This document shows positions 34,476 to 43,618 of a stretch of DNA of 64,000 bases, in pieces. The notes beneath the pieces were generated by a model. It was not told the DNA's origin. It saw only the letters and a list, made by a program, of their open reading frames with translations, and ran no database searches. Both the position numbers and the translations under genes were made by a program. The stretch comes from Paludibacterium sp. B53371 (GTDB taxonomy: Bacteria > Pseudomonadota > Gammaproteobacteria > Burkholderiales > Chromobacteriaceae): the NCBI RefSeq assembly GCF_018802765.1, contig NZ_CP069163.1:1994311-2058310 (forward strand), given 5' to 3'. Every line of letters begins with the position of its first letter. Position 1 is the stretch's first letter.

Positions 34476-37400
34476 ATGTTGAAGAAGCAGCAAATGATCA
34501 CCGTAGACGGCAATGAGGCCTGCGCCTCGGTCGCCTACCGCAGCAATGAAATCGCCGTGATTTATCCGATCACGCCCTCGTCGACCATGGGTGAACTGGC
34601 CGACCAGTGGGCCGCTGAAGGGCGCCGCAACCTGTGGGGCGTGGTACCGGAAATCACCGAGATGCAGTCCGAGGGCGGCGCTGCCGGCGCGGTGCACGGC
34701 GCCATTCAGGCCGGGGCAATGGGCACGACCTTTACCGCCTCGCAGGGCCTGCTGTTGATGATCCCCAATATGTACAAAATCGCCGGCGAACTGACGCCGT
34801 TCGTGATGCATGTCTCGGCACGCACGCTGGCGACCCATGCCCTGTCGATCTTCGGCGACCATTCTGACGTGATGGCCACCCGCCAGACCGGCTTTGCCAT
34901 GCTGGCCTCGGCCTCGGTGCAGGAGGCTCAGGACATGGCCGCCATCGCCCAGTCCGCCACCCTGAAGACACGCGTGCCTTTCCTGCACTTCTTCGATGGC
35001 TTCCGCACCTCGCACGAAGTCGCCAAGATCCACTATCTCGATGACGAGACCCTGGGCGCCCTGCTGGACGACGAGCAGGTACACGCCATGCGTCATCGCG
35101 CACTCAGCCCGGACCATCCGGTGGTGCGCGGCACGGCACAGAACCCCGACACCTTTTTCCAGGCGCAGGAGGCACGCAACCCGTTCTACGACGTCTGTGC
35201 CGCCACCGTGCAGCAGGAAATGGACCGCTTTGCCGCCCTCACCGGCCGGCAATACAAGCTGTTCGACTATGTCGGCGCGGCCGATGCCGAACAGGTGATC
35301 GTCATGATGGGCTCGGGTGCCGAAGTGGCCGACATGACCAGCCTGGCGCTCAACCGGGCCGGCAGCAAGACCGGCGTCCTGAAGGTTCGCCTCTATCGCC
35401 CCCTGTCAGCCCGCGACCTGGTGAATGCCCTGCCGCCCTCGGTACGCTCGATCGCCGTCCTGGACCGCTGCAAGGAACCAGGCAGCCTGGGCGAACCGCT
35501 GTATCTGGATGTCATCGCCGCGCTGGAAGAAGGCCGTGCCGCCGGCTGGCTGCCGCAGGACTTCCGCCCGCAGGTCATTGGCGGCCGCTACGGGCTGGCC
35601 TCGAAAGAATTCACCCCGGCCATGGTCAAGGCGGTATTCGACGAACTGACCGCCAGCCAGCCGAAGCGCCACTTCACCGTGGGCATCAATGATGATGTGA
35701 CCGGGTTGTCGCTCAAGGTGGACGATCGCTTCCATCTGCGCGAAGACGGCGAACAATGCGCGGTCTTCTTCGGCCTGGGTTCCGATGGCACGGTGGGTGC
35801 CAACAAGAATTCGATCAAGATCATCGCCGACAACACCCCGCTGTATGCCCAGGGCTATTTTGTCTACGACTCGAAGAAATCAGGTGCGGTCACCATCTCG
35901 CACCTGCGCTTCTGCCCGCAGCCCATCCAGTCGAGCTACCTGGTGCAGGAAGCCCAGTTTGTCGCCTGCCACCACTTTGTCTTCCTCGACCGCTACGATG
36001 TGCTGCAATACGCGGCCCACGGCGCCACCCTGCTGCTGAATGCCCCCCATGCGCCCGATCAGTTGTGGGCACAGTTGCCGCGCAGCGTACAGCAACAGAT
36101 TCTCGACAAACAGCTCAAGGTCTGGACCATCGATGCCCGCGCCGTGGCACAGGCCACCGGCATGGGCAACCGCATCAACACCATCATGCAGACCTGCTTC
36201 TTTGCCCTGTCGGCCGTGCTGCCGCGCGAAGAAGCCATCGCCCAGATCAAGAAGGCCATCGAGAAGACTTACAGCCGCAAGGGTCGTGCGGTGGTGGAAA
36301 AGAACTTCGCCGCCGTCGACCAGACACTGGCCGGCCTGCATGAAGTGCCGCTCGGCAGCCAGGCCGACGCGCGTCGCGACCTGCCGCCGATCGTACCGGC
36401 CAATGCGCCGGACTTCGTCCAACGCGTCACCGCCATGATGCTGGCCGGCAAGGGCGACCTGCTGCCGGTCAGCGCCTTCCCGGTCGATGGCACCTGGCCG
36501 GTCGGCACCGCCAAATACGAAAAGCGCAATATCGCCGACGAAATTCCGGTCTGGGAGCCGTCGCTGTGCATCCAGTGCAACAAGTGCACCATGGTGTGCC
36601 CGCATGCCGCCATCCGCGTCAAGGGGGTGGCCAACAGCGAACTGGAACAGGCGCCTGCCACGCTCAAGTCCATGCCCTACAAGGGGGCCGAAGCCAAGGG
36701 TGGCGCCTATCTGCTGCAAGTAGCACCAGAAGACTGCACCGGCTGCACCCTGTGTCTCAAGGTCTGCCCCGGCAAGGACAAGGCCAATCCGGAGCGACTG
36801 GCACTGGCCATGGCCCCCAAGGCACCGCTGGTTGCCGACGAACACGACAACTTCGAGTTCTTCCTCGGCCTGCCGGAGTTTGAGCGCGCCGACATCAAGC
36901 TGAGCCTGAAGACCACCCAGCTGATCCAGCCGCTGTTCGAGTTTTCCGGCGCCTGCCTGGGCTGCGGCGAAACGCCTTACGTCAAACTGCTGACACAGCT
37001 GTTCGGTGACCGCACACTGATCGCCAACGCCACCGGCTGCTCGTCGATTTTCGGCGGCAACCTGCCGACCACGCCGTTCACCACCGACCGTGCCGGTCGA
37101 GGACCGGCCTGGTCCAACTCGCTGTTTGAGGACAATGCCGAGTTCGGCATGGGCTTCCGCCTGGCGCTGGACCAGCACAAAACGCACGCCCATGAACTGC
37201 TGCGTCAGTTGGCACCCACCCTGCCGGCCGATCTGGCCGACAGCCTGATCCATGCCGATCAAAGCAGCGATGCCGGCATCAAGGCACAGCGCGAGCGCGT
37301 CGACGCCCTGCGCACGGCACTGACCGGGCGCCAGGATCCGGCTGCCATCCGCCTGCTGGCTTTGTGCGACTACCTGGTGGAAAAGGTGGTGTGGATCGTT

Positions 37401-38045
37401 GGTGGCGACGGCTGGGCCTATGACATCGGCTACGGCGGCCTGGACCATGTCCTGGCCTCGGGGCGCAACGTCAACATCCTGGTAATGGATACCGAGGTGT
37501 ACTCCAACACCGGTGGCCAGCAATCCAAGGCCACCCCGCTGGGGGCCGCCGCCAAGTTCGCCACCGCCGGCAAGGTACGACCCAAGAAGGATCTGGGTCA
37601 GATCGCCATGACCTATGGCAATGTCTACGTCGCCTCGGTGGCCTTTGGCGCCAAGGATGTGCAGACGGTACGTGCCCTGCAGGATGCCGTCAGCTATGAC
37701 GGCGTCTCGCTGATCATCGCCTACGCCCACTGCATCGCACACGGCTATGACATGGGTGATGGTCTGGAACGGCAGAAAGCCGCCGTACAGGCCGGCTACT
37801 GGCCGCTGTATCGCTACGACCCGCGCAAGATCGCCACAGGGGAAAATCCGTTCAAGCTGGACAGCGCCGAGCCCACCCTGCCGCTGGCCGATTTCATGGA
37901 GAGCGAAGGCCGTTTCCGCATCACCGAGCGCGCCCACCCCGAGCACTATCAAAGCATGGTGCAAGAGGCGGACAACCAGATGCGGCAACGCTATGCCCAC
38001 CTGAAGCAAATGGCTGGCAGCGGCGAAGAAGGTAGCGACAGCTGA
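34476..38045 (+). CDS. nifJ: Pyruvate:ferredoxin (flavodoxin) oxidoreductase
   Basis: A 1189-residue single-chain enzyme that converts pyruvate and CoA to acetyl-CoA and CO2 with ferredoxin or flavodoxin. The N-terminal domain has YPITPSSTMGELADQW. Two 4Fe-4S motifs, CIQCNKCTMVCP and CTGCTLCLKVCP, lie at about residues 697 and 754. The proximal-cluster CLGCGETPYVK is at about 826. The thiamine diphosphate motif GDGWAYDIGYGGLDHV is at about 977, with EVYSNTGGQQSKATP after it. Full length and intact. It suggests anaerobic or microaerobic pyruvate metabolism. Confidence 0.95.
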   Translation: MLKKQQMITVDGNEACASVAYRSNEIAVIYPITPSSTMGELADQWAAEGRRNLWGVVPEITEMQSEGGAAGAVHGAIQAGAMGTTFTASQGLLLMIPNMYKIAGELTPFVMHVSARTLATHALSIFGDHSDVMATRQTGFAMLASASVQEAQDMAAIAQSATLKTRVPFLHFFDGFRTSHEVAKIHYLDDETLGALLDDEQVHAMRHRALSPDHPVVRGTAQNPDTFFQAQEARNPFYDVCAATVQQEMDRFAALTGRQYKLFDYVGAADAEQVIVMMGSGAEVADMTSLALNRAGSKTGVLKVRLYRPLSARDLVNALPPSVRSIAVLDRCKEPGSLGEPLYLDVIAALEEGRAAGWLPQDFRPQVIGGRYGLASKEFTPAMVKAVFDELTASQPKRHFTVGINDDVTGLSLKVDDRFHLREDGEQCAVFFGLGSDGTVGANKNSIKIIADNTPLYAQGYFVYDSKKSGAVTISHLRFCPQPIQSSYLVQEAQFVACHHFVFLDRYDVLQYAAHGATLLLNAPHAPDQLWAQLPRSVQQQILDKQLKVWTIDARAVAQATGMGNRINTIMQTCFFALSAVLPREEAIAQIKKAIEKTYSRKGRAVVEKNFAAVDQTLAGLHEVPLGSQADARRDLPPIVPANAPDFVQRVTAMMLAGKGDLLPVSAFPVDGTWPVGTAKYEKRNIADEIPVWEPSLCIQCNKCTMVCPHAAIRVKGVANSELEQAPATLKSMPYKGAEAKGGAYLLQVAPEDCTGCTLCLKVCPGKDKANPERLALAMAPKAPLVADEHDNFEFFLGLPEFERADIKLSLKTTQLIQPLFEFSGACLGCGETPYVKLLTQLFGDRTLIANATGCSSIFGGNLPTTPFTTDRAGRGPAWSNSLFEDNAEFGMGFRLALDQHKTHAHELLRQLAPTLPADLADSLIHADQSSDAGIKAQRERVDALRTALTGRQDPAAIRLLALCDYLVEKVVWIVGGDGWAYDIGYGGLDHVLASGRNVNILVMDTEVYSNTGGQQSKATPLGAAAKFATAGKVRPKKDLGQIAMTYGNVYVASVAFGAKDVQTVRALQDAVSYDGVSLIIAYAHCIAHGYDMGDGLERQKAAVQAGYWPLYRYDPRKIATGENPFKLDSAEPTLPLADFMESEGRFRITERAHPEHYQSMVQEADNQMRQRYAHLKQMAGSGEEGSDS

Positions 38046-38065
38046 CCCTGCTTCGGCATCCTTCA

Positions 38066-38097
38066 CGCCCCCGCCAGCCTGCTGCCGGGGGCGTTTT
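38066..38097 (+). terminator. Terminator of nifJ
   Basis: CGCCCCCG and CGGGGGCG form a stem followed by TTTT, 20 bases after the nifJ stop and before a convergent gene. Confidence 0.85.
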
Positions 38098-38122
38098 GCT
38101 GCCCATCGGGACAGCCTGCACC

Positions 38123-39658
38123 TCAGATCTGGGTTTCCCGATGCCGTGGCGTGCCCGCCGTCAGGACTCGCCATGGCGCCTGCACGACAGAGACATCCGG
38201 ACGGAGCGTCTTGCCGGGCGGCAAGGGCGGCAGGCCCCAGCGCGCCTGAAAGTGCGGGTAGCTCTGCGGCAGGGACTGCAGCAAGGACAGCGCAGCCTGA
38301 CGCAGGCGTCTGTCCGCGCTGCGCAGCAGGGACTGCAAGGCAACACCTCGACCATCCGGACCCAGCAAGACCTGCTGCTGACCTTCGGCTGGCAAGCCTT
38401 GCAGGAGAAGGCGAAAGTCACGGATCAGTGACGGATCTTTCTTCACCAGGGCCAGCGTGACAGGCGTCAGCCCCTGTTCGTCCGTCTCACTCAGCAGCGC
38501 CTGCTGCTGCGCTGGCAACACGGTCTGCAATAAACGGGCCAATGCCGGCAACATGCCGCGCGCATGCTCCTGAATCGCAAAAAAAACTGCCTGTGATTCC
38601 TGCAACGCCTGCTGACGGTCAATCTTTGGCAACCGATCAAGCACCGGGGCAAAACCGGCAACGATTTCGGGGGTCGCAAAAGAGATGGCCAGCGTCAGCA
38701 AATGATTCCCGACCCTTGAGCGATTGTTCAGCAGTGCACGCCGCTCGCGCGCAATCAGCGGCAAGGTGGCCAATAAATGCAGGTAGGCGCTGGCCGAGGC
38801 ATGCCGGGCATGGCTCATGGCGTAGTGTGCGGCATCCAGCATGCCGGGCGCCTGACAGCACAGGACAGCCAGTCGCTGATCAACAGACATGCTGAGCAGT
38901 TGCGGGGCTGTCGCCAACACGGCTTCACCCAGGTTGAGGGTCATCAGATCCATCAACACCGCAGCCGAGCAAGCCTCGGGCAAGTGGTTGGTTTTCAGTT
39001 GTGTGGTTGCAGCGTTTCGGCTCAGCGTCTCCTCACCACAATCCAGGATCATGAAATGTTGCTGCTCACCGATGAAGTAACTTTTACCTGCCGCCGGGGA
39101 AAAATCCTCCCAGCGCATCGCCCTCAAAGCCGCGACATCTCGCGGCTTGCAGCGCACCGCCTTGTTGGTCAGGTTCGGGTCGTAGAAATGCACCACCGGC
39201 GTCGGCTTGCGCGTCAGCCACAACGCCATGACATGGGTAGTCGATGTCATCAACTTGACCCGCAAGGCCTCGCCCGACCGCGCCATCTCGTCGAACTCCT
39301 GCTGCAGGTACTCGCCAAAGCGTTCAGGGATAACAAGATGGACGGTTGAGGCACCATTCAGCAATGAGAGGTATCGCGACTCCACCTCCGCCGGAACATG
39401 GCGAACAATGGCATCGGCTGAGGCATAGTGCGACCAGTTCACTTTTGGCTGATCGCTGCCCTGCAGCAAGTCCAGTACCACCTGGGTCGCCAGGTGGCGA
39501 CAAGCAATCTCTTTCTGCGTCCCCGGGAAATTCACTTTACAGTTCAGCGACGCCAACTTGTCGCCCTCAACCGACAGATACGGTCGGGATTTATCACCCA
39601 CCTCACCCTGCTTGTACAGAGGAACGCCCCCCACCTTCTTCAAGATTCCACTTGGCAT
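38123..39658 (-). CDS. Candidate type III effector of the ShET2/OspD3-OspC type
   Basis: A 511-residue protein whose N-terminal ~210 residues carry hallmarks of the ShET2/OspC effector family: LNCKV followed by EIACRHLATQ (51-59), STTHVMALWL (139-148), and VVHFYDPNLTN (155-165). The family includes Shigella OspC and Chromobacterium CopC, ADP-riboxanases of caspases. The C-terminal half has helical repeats of ankyrin-like spacing (for example LLSETDEQGLTPVTLAL, then LLGPDGRGVALQSLL). No signal peptide is present, in line with type III export. The start is set by GGAG 7 bases upstream. No secretion genes or chaperone are adjacent. Confidence 0.8.
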   Translation of the reverse strand: MPSGILKKVGGVPLYKQGEVGDKSRPYLSVEGDKLASLNCKVNFPGTQKEIACRHLATQVVLDLLQGSDQPKVNWSHYASADAIVRHVPAEVESRYLSLLNGASTVHLVIPERFGEYLQQEFDEMARSGEALRVKLMTSTTHVMALWLTRKPTPVVHFYDPNLTNKAVRCKPRDVAALRAMRWEDFSPAAGKSYFIGEQQHFMILDCGEETLSRNAATTQLKTNHLPEACSAAVLMDLMTLNLGEAVLATAPQLLSMSVDQRLAVLCCQAPGMLDAAHYAMSHARHASASAYLHLLATLPLIARERRALLNNRSRVGNHLLTLAISFATPEIVAGFAPVLDRLPKIDRQQALQESQAVFFAIQEHARGMLPALARLLQTVLPAQQQALLSETDEQGLTPVTLALVKKDPSLIRDFRLLLQGLPAEGQQQVLLGPDGRGVALQSLLRSADRRLRQAALSLLQSLPQSYPHFQARWGLPPLPPGKTLRPDVSVVQAPWRVLTAGTPRHRETQI

Positions 39659-39766
39659 CGTCTTGCTCCGATTGATTGATGCGCAGAATCGTGCCATGGG
39701 GACAAGCGGCAAGCTTTGGGATTGATGCAATGACTTTGCTGCACAGCACACGACTGTCAGACAACA

Positions 39767-40417
39767 TCAGGACTCGGCGTCGGCCTGTTGCGCCGGATGC
39801 GCCGCGATGAAAGCCGGCAGCGGCAGGCAGGCGGCTTCGATGGCCAGCAGACGCGGGTAGCCGTCCAGCGGCACGTCAAAACGGCGGGCATTGAACAGCT
39901 GAGGCACCAGGCAGCAATCGGCCATGCCAGGCTGATCGCCATGACAGAACGGACCGCTGGCCGGGTCATCGCTCAGCAGGGCTTCCAGCGCCTGCAGACC
40001 TGCAGCGACCCAATGGCGGTACCACTGGTCACGGGCCGGCTTGTCCTGGCCCAGTACCTGCTCGAGATATTGCAGCACGCGCAGATTGTTGAGCGGATGG
40101 ATGTCGCAGGCGATCTGCAGCGCCAGGGCGCGCACCCGTGCCCGACCGGCCGGATCGGCCGGCAGCAGTGGCGGGTTTGGATACACCTCATCCAGATAGT
40201 CGATGATGGCCAGTGACTGCCGGATCAACAGGCCGTCATCGGTCACCAGCGTCGGCACGGTGCCCGCCGGATTGATGGCGCGAAAGGCCGCCTGATGCTG
40301 CTGCCCGCCATCGCGCAGCAAATGCACCGGCAGCGCCTGCCAGGGCAGTTGCTTCAGATTGAGTGCGATGCGCACACGCCAGGCGGCAGAGCTGCGAAAG
40401 TAGGTATAGAGCTGCAC
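39767..40417 (-). CDS. maiA: Maleylacetoacetate (or maleylpyruvate) isomerase, zeta-class GST
   Basis: A 216-residue glutathione transferase with the zeta motif YFRSSAAWRVRIALN, the cis-Pro segment GTVPTL and QSLAIIDYLDE. It isomerises the maleyl ring-cleavage product to the fumaryl form. The GTG at 40417 (VQLYTYFRSS) is chosen because AGGAGG lies 5 bases before it. It follows fahA by 20 bases, so both act in sequence. Confidence 0.9.
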   Translation of the reverse strand: MQLYTYFRSSAAWRVRIALNLKQLPWQALPVHLLRDGGQQHQAAFRAINPAGTVPTLVTDDGLLIRQSLAIIDYLDEVYPNPPLLPADPAGRARVRALALQIACDIHPLNNLRVLQYLEQVLGQDKPARDQWYRHWVAAGLQALEALLSDDPASGPFCHGDQPGMADCCLVPQLFNARRFDVPLDGYPRLLAIEAACLPLPAFIAAHPAQQADAES

Positions 40418-40437
40418 GGTCGCCTCCTGGGGGCAGA

Positions 40438-41454
40438 TCAATCCGGATAGGGAGCCACACGCTGTTCGATGGCACCGAACAGACTGTGTCCGGCAGTATC
40501 GAGCATCTCGATGCGCACCGTGTCACCAAAGCGCAGGAAGGGGGTGTGCGCCTGCCCGCTCTCGATGGTTTCGTACATGCGAAGCTCCGCCAGGCAACAA
40601 TAGCCGACCCCGCCGTGCGCAATCGAAGAGCCGTGCAGACCGTCCTGCTTGTTGGAGACGGTACCCGAACCGATGATCGACCCGGCAGTCAGCTCGCGGG
40701 TTTTGGCCGCATGGGCGATCAGCTGCGGGAAATTGAAGGTCATGTCGACCCCGGCATCCGGCTGGCCGAACAGGGCACCGTTGACATGGACGGTCATGGG
40801 TCGGTGCAGCTTGCCATCGCGCCAGGATTCACCCAGCTCGTCCGGGGTGACGGCGACCGGACTAAAGGCTGAGGCCGGCTTGGACTGGAAGAAGCCAAAG
40901 CCCTTGGCCAGCTCGCCGGGAATCAGATGACGCAGCGACACATCGTTGACCAGCATCAGCAGGCGAATGGCGGCGGCGCTCTCGGCTTCACTGGCGCCCA
41001 TGCGCACATCACCGGTAACGACCGCCACTTCGGCCTCCAGGTCGATCCCCCAGTCTTCCGAGCGGGCGTAGATCGGGTCGCGCGGGCCGACGAAAGCATC
41101 CGATCCGCCCTGGTACATCAGCGGGTCGGTCCAGAACGACGGCGGCAATTCGGCGTTGCGCGCGCGGCGTACCAGCTCGACATGGTTGACATAGGCCGAG
41201 CCATCGGCCCACTGGTAGGCGCGCGGCAGCGGGGAGTGGCAGGCAGCGGCATCGAAGGGCCGGGCCTCGGCCAGTTCGCCGCGATTGAGCGCCGCGGAGA
41301 CTTCGGCCAGCTGACCGGCCACACTGTCCCAGCGGTCCAGCGCCGATTGCAGGGTGGCGGCGATCTGCGGCACGGTCACACAGTGCTGCAGATCACGACT
41401 GACCACCACCAGGGTGCCATCGCGGCCGCCTTGCTTGAGAGAAGCCAACTTCAT
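40438..41454 (-). CDS. fahA: Fumarylacetoacetate hydrolase family protein
   Basis: A 338-residue hydrolase with the metal-binding DLEAEVAVVTGD and the C-terminal GSIIGSGTVSNKQ and LRFGDTVRIEML typical of the FAH family. It splits fumarylacetoacetate into fumarate and acetoacetate. The downstream isomerase and upstream VOC gene point to aromatic catabolism. The ring-cleaving dioxygenase (such as homogentisate dioxygenase) is not in the window, so the parent compound is not fixed. Confidence 0.88.
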   Translation of the reverse strand: MKLASLKQGGRDGTLVVVSRDLQHCVTVPQIAATLQSALDRWDSVAGQLAEVSAALNRGELAEARPFDAAACHSPLPRAYQWADGSAYVNHVELVRRARNAELPPSFWTDPLMYQGGSDAFVGPRDPIYARSEDWGIDLEAEVAVVTGDVRMGASEAESAAAIRLLMLVNDVSLRHLIPGELAKGFGFFQSKPASAFSPVAVTPDELGESWRDGKLHRPMTVHVNGALFGQPDAGVDMTFNFPQLIAHAAKTRELTAGSIIGSGTVSNKQDGLHGSSIAHGGVGYCCLAELRMYETIESGQAHTPFLRFGDTVRIEMLDTAGHSLFGAIEQRVAPYPD

Positions 41455-41491
41455 CGGATTCCTTTCCTGTCTGGTTCAATGGCCGGCGCGC

Positions 41492-42043
41492 TCAAGGCTC
41501 GTCGTGCCGGCGGGCATGGCTGCCATCGTGCATCCAGCGCGCGTGTTGCGGGGCCTGTTTGGTACGATCCCATTCCTCCAGCATCGCCCACTTGACCTCA
41601 TCCAGGCGCCGGTTCATGTCGCTGGTGGCGGTATTGCAGGCCAGCTCCAGCCGATGGCCATTGGGGTCGAAGAAATAGATCGACTGGAACAGGGTATGGT
41701 CGGTGGGCCCGACCACCTCGATCCCGTCTGCCTCAAGCCGGGCCTTGGTTTGCAGCAGGTCTTCCATGGTGCCGACCTCCAGCGCCAGATGCTGGGTCCA
41801 GGCGGGGGTATTGGGGTCGCGCCCCATCGGCGGCCGGGTCGGCAGCTCGAAAAACGCCAGCACATTACCATTGCCGGCATCCAGGAACACATGCATATAG
41901 GGATCGGGCTCTCCGGTGGACGGCACCTTGTCTTCGGCGATCGCCAGAATGAAGCGCATGTCGAGGTACTTGCCGTACCATTCGACGGTTTGTTTGGCGT
42001 TGTGGCAGCGGTAGGCCACATGATGAATCTTGCGGATCTGCAT
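41492..42043 (-). CDS. VOC (glyoxalase/extradiol dioxygenase fold) protein
   Basis: A 183-residue single-VOC protein. Candidate metal ligands are the His in IHHVAYRC, the His in TQHLALEV and the Glu in HRLELAC. Such proteins act as lyases, isomerases or ring-cleaving dioxygenases. Being first in the VOC-fahA-maiA operon and divergent from a LysR regulator, it may take part in the same aromatic pathway. Activity is unproven. Confidence 0.8.
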   Translation of the reverse strand: MQIRKIHHVAYRCHNAKQTVEWYGKYLDMRFILAIAEDKVPSTGEPDPYMHVFLDAGNGNVLAFFELPTRPPMGRDPNTPAWTQHLALEVGTMEDLLQTKARLEADGIEVVGPTDHTLFQSIYFFDPNGHRLELACNTATSDMNRRLDEVKWAMLEEWDRTKQAPQHARWMHDGSHARRHDEP

Positions 42044-42130
42044 CGCGAAGTCCTCCGGACGGATGCTGTTATTGAAGCCCAGGCAGATTTATTGTACAAA
42101 CCGTATTATTTAATAGATTTATCAGATTTC

Positions 42131-43078
42131 ATGATGAGCATCTCGCTTCGCCAATTGCGGGCCTTTGTCGCTGTCGCCCGCAGCGGCAGCTTCACGCTGG
42201 CCGCCGACAAGCTGTTTGTCACGCAATCGGCGCTGAGCGGCCTGATCAAGGAGCTGGAAAACAGTCTCGGCCTGCGACTGTTCGACCGTACCACGCGCCG
42301 CATCCAGCTGTCCGAGGTGGGGCGCAGCCTGTACCCGCGTGTCGACAAGATTCTGCTGGATCTGGATGGCGTACTGGAGGAAGCCAGCAATCTGCGCACA
42401 CTCAAGACCGGCTCGGTCAGCATTGCGGCCCCGCAACTGATGGCAGCCACTTTCCTGCCCGAAGTCATGGCGGCTTTCTCGGCGCACCACCCAGGGATCC
42501 AGGTGCGCCTGGTCGACTGCGTGGTAGAGAACATCATGACCGCGGTCTTCTCCGGCGAGGCCGATCTCGGCATCGGCCCGGAACGAACGCAGAATTCGGA
42601 TATTCAGGCCTCCCTGCTTTTTGACCTGCCCTTCATGGCGGTCTGTCCGGCCAGCCATCCGCTGGCACGGGAAGACCGGGTACGCTGGCGTGACTTGCTG
42701 GCGCAGCCCTTCATCTCGCTGCGCGGCGAGTTTACCGAACGGCTGTCGGGGGAGTTGCATGCCGTATTCCGCGACCAGGCACTGACGCCGGGCACCGAGG
42801 TCAGCTTCATGTCGACGGCCTTGTCGATGGTCAGTGCCGGGCTCGGGGTCACCAGTTGCATGGCCTACGCAGCCAGCATGGTGTCTTTGCATGGCCTGGT
42901 GATGCGCCCGCTGATCGAGCCCGAAGTCACCCGACGGTTCTTCGTTTACACCCGCAAGGAGCGCGCCGCCTCGCCGGCGGCCCGCCAGTTCAACGACTTC
43001 CTGCGCCAGTATCTCGCCCACCCCCGTTTTGCCCTGCCCGTTCACGGCACGGCGCCTGAGGAGCCACACCATGTCTGA
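42131..43078 (+). CDS. LysR-family transcriptional regulator
   Basis: A 315-residue regulator with a standard N-terminal winged helix (LRQLRAFVAVARSGSFTLAA, then QSALSGLIKELENSLGLRLF) and a substrate-binding domain. The much longer open frame upstream is chance; the ATG at 42131 gives the family start. It is divergent from VOC-fahA-maiA across about 90 AT-rich bases, the usual position of a LysR activator of such an operon; an aromatic intermediate is the likely ligand. Confidence 0.92.
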   Translation: MMSISLRQLRAFVAVARSGSFTLAADKLFVTQSALSGLIKELENSLGLRLFDRTTRRIQLSEVGRSLYPRVDKILLDLDGVLEEASNLRTLKTGSVSIAAPQLMAATFLPEVMAAFSAHHPGIQVRLVDCVVENIMTAVFSGEADLGIGPERTQNSDIQASLLFDLPFMAVCPASHPLAREDRVRWRDLLAQPFISLRGEFTERLSGELHAVFRDQALTPGTEVSFMSTALSMVSAGLGVTSCMAYAASMVSLHGLVMRPLIEPEVTRRFFVYTRKERAASPAARQFNDFLRQYLAHPRFALPVHGTAPEEPHHV

Positions 43079-43541
43079 GCCCGCCTTTTCTGACCGCCTC
43101 GATGCGCTGCTCGACTGGTTTGGTCGTTTATCACCGCAGACGCTACCGCTGATCGATCACTTCTACGCCGAGCAAGTGCAATTTCAGGATCCGTTCAATC
43201 GTGTCAACGGGCGCAGCGATCTGCGGCGGCTGTTCCAGCACATGTTCGACAGCAGCGAGTCGGCTCGCTTCGTCATTGCCGATCGCCTGCTGGACGGCCG
43301 GCAGGCCTTTGTCACCTGGGATTTCCATTGCCGCATCCGTGGCCGCGACTATCACATTCATGGTGGCAGCCATCTGCGCTTCGATGCCGCCGGGATGGTG
43401 GTATGGCATCGCGACTATTGGGATGCTGCCGAGGAATTGCTGCAGAAGCTGCCGCTGATCGGTGTGCCGGTACGCTGGCTGCGCCGTCTGTTCAGGGTTC
43501 CGGGCCTGAGCGAGGGCCCGCCGCAGGAAAGCAGGTTTTGA
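43071..43541 (+). CDS. NTF2-like (SnoaL-type) protein
   Basis: A 156-residue protein with the NTF2 fold pattern: a helix near the start, then FYAEQVQFQDPFNRVNGR, and FVTWDFHCRIRGRDYHIHGG. The ATG at 43071 has GAGGAG 7 bases upstream and overlaps the LysR stop by 8 bases. Members are ligand-binding or small enzymes; no specific role is seen. Confidence 0.75.
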   Translation: MSEPAFSDRLDALLDWFGRLSPQTLPLIDHFYAEQVQFQDPFNRVNGRSDLRRLFQHMFDSSESARFVIADRLLDGRQAFVTWDFHCRIRGRDYHIHGGSHLRFDAAGMVVWHRDYWDAAEELLQKLPLIGVPVRWLRRLFRVPGLSEGPPQESRF

Positions 43542-43618
43542 TTTAATACAATAACTAAAAGATATTGGCATTATTTAACCAAACATCTTATTGACCTCGT
43601 GTCCTATTGTCTGGCAGG

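Noticed and set aside
35880-38174. Long minus-strand ORF of 764 codons opposite nifJ
   Set aside because: It is the antisense shadow of a GC-rich gene with a complete family assignment; its composition is not protein-like.
41354-42130. Long N-terminal extension of the LysR frame
   Set aside because: It runs antisense through the VOC gene and lacks any family pattern; the LysR start at 42131 is standard.
38123-43541. Type III secretion apparatus or chaperone near the effector candidate
   Set aside because: Neighbouring genes are metabolic; no secretion components are present in the window.
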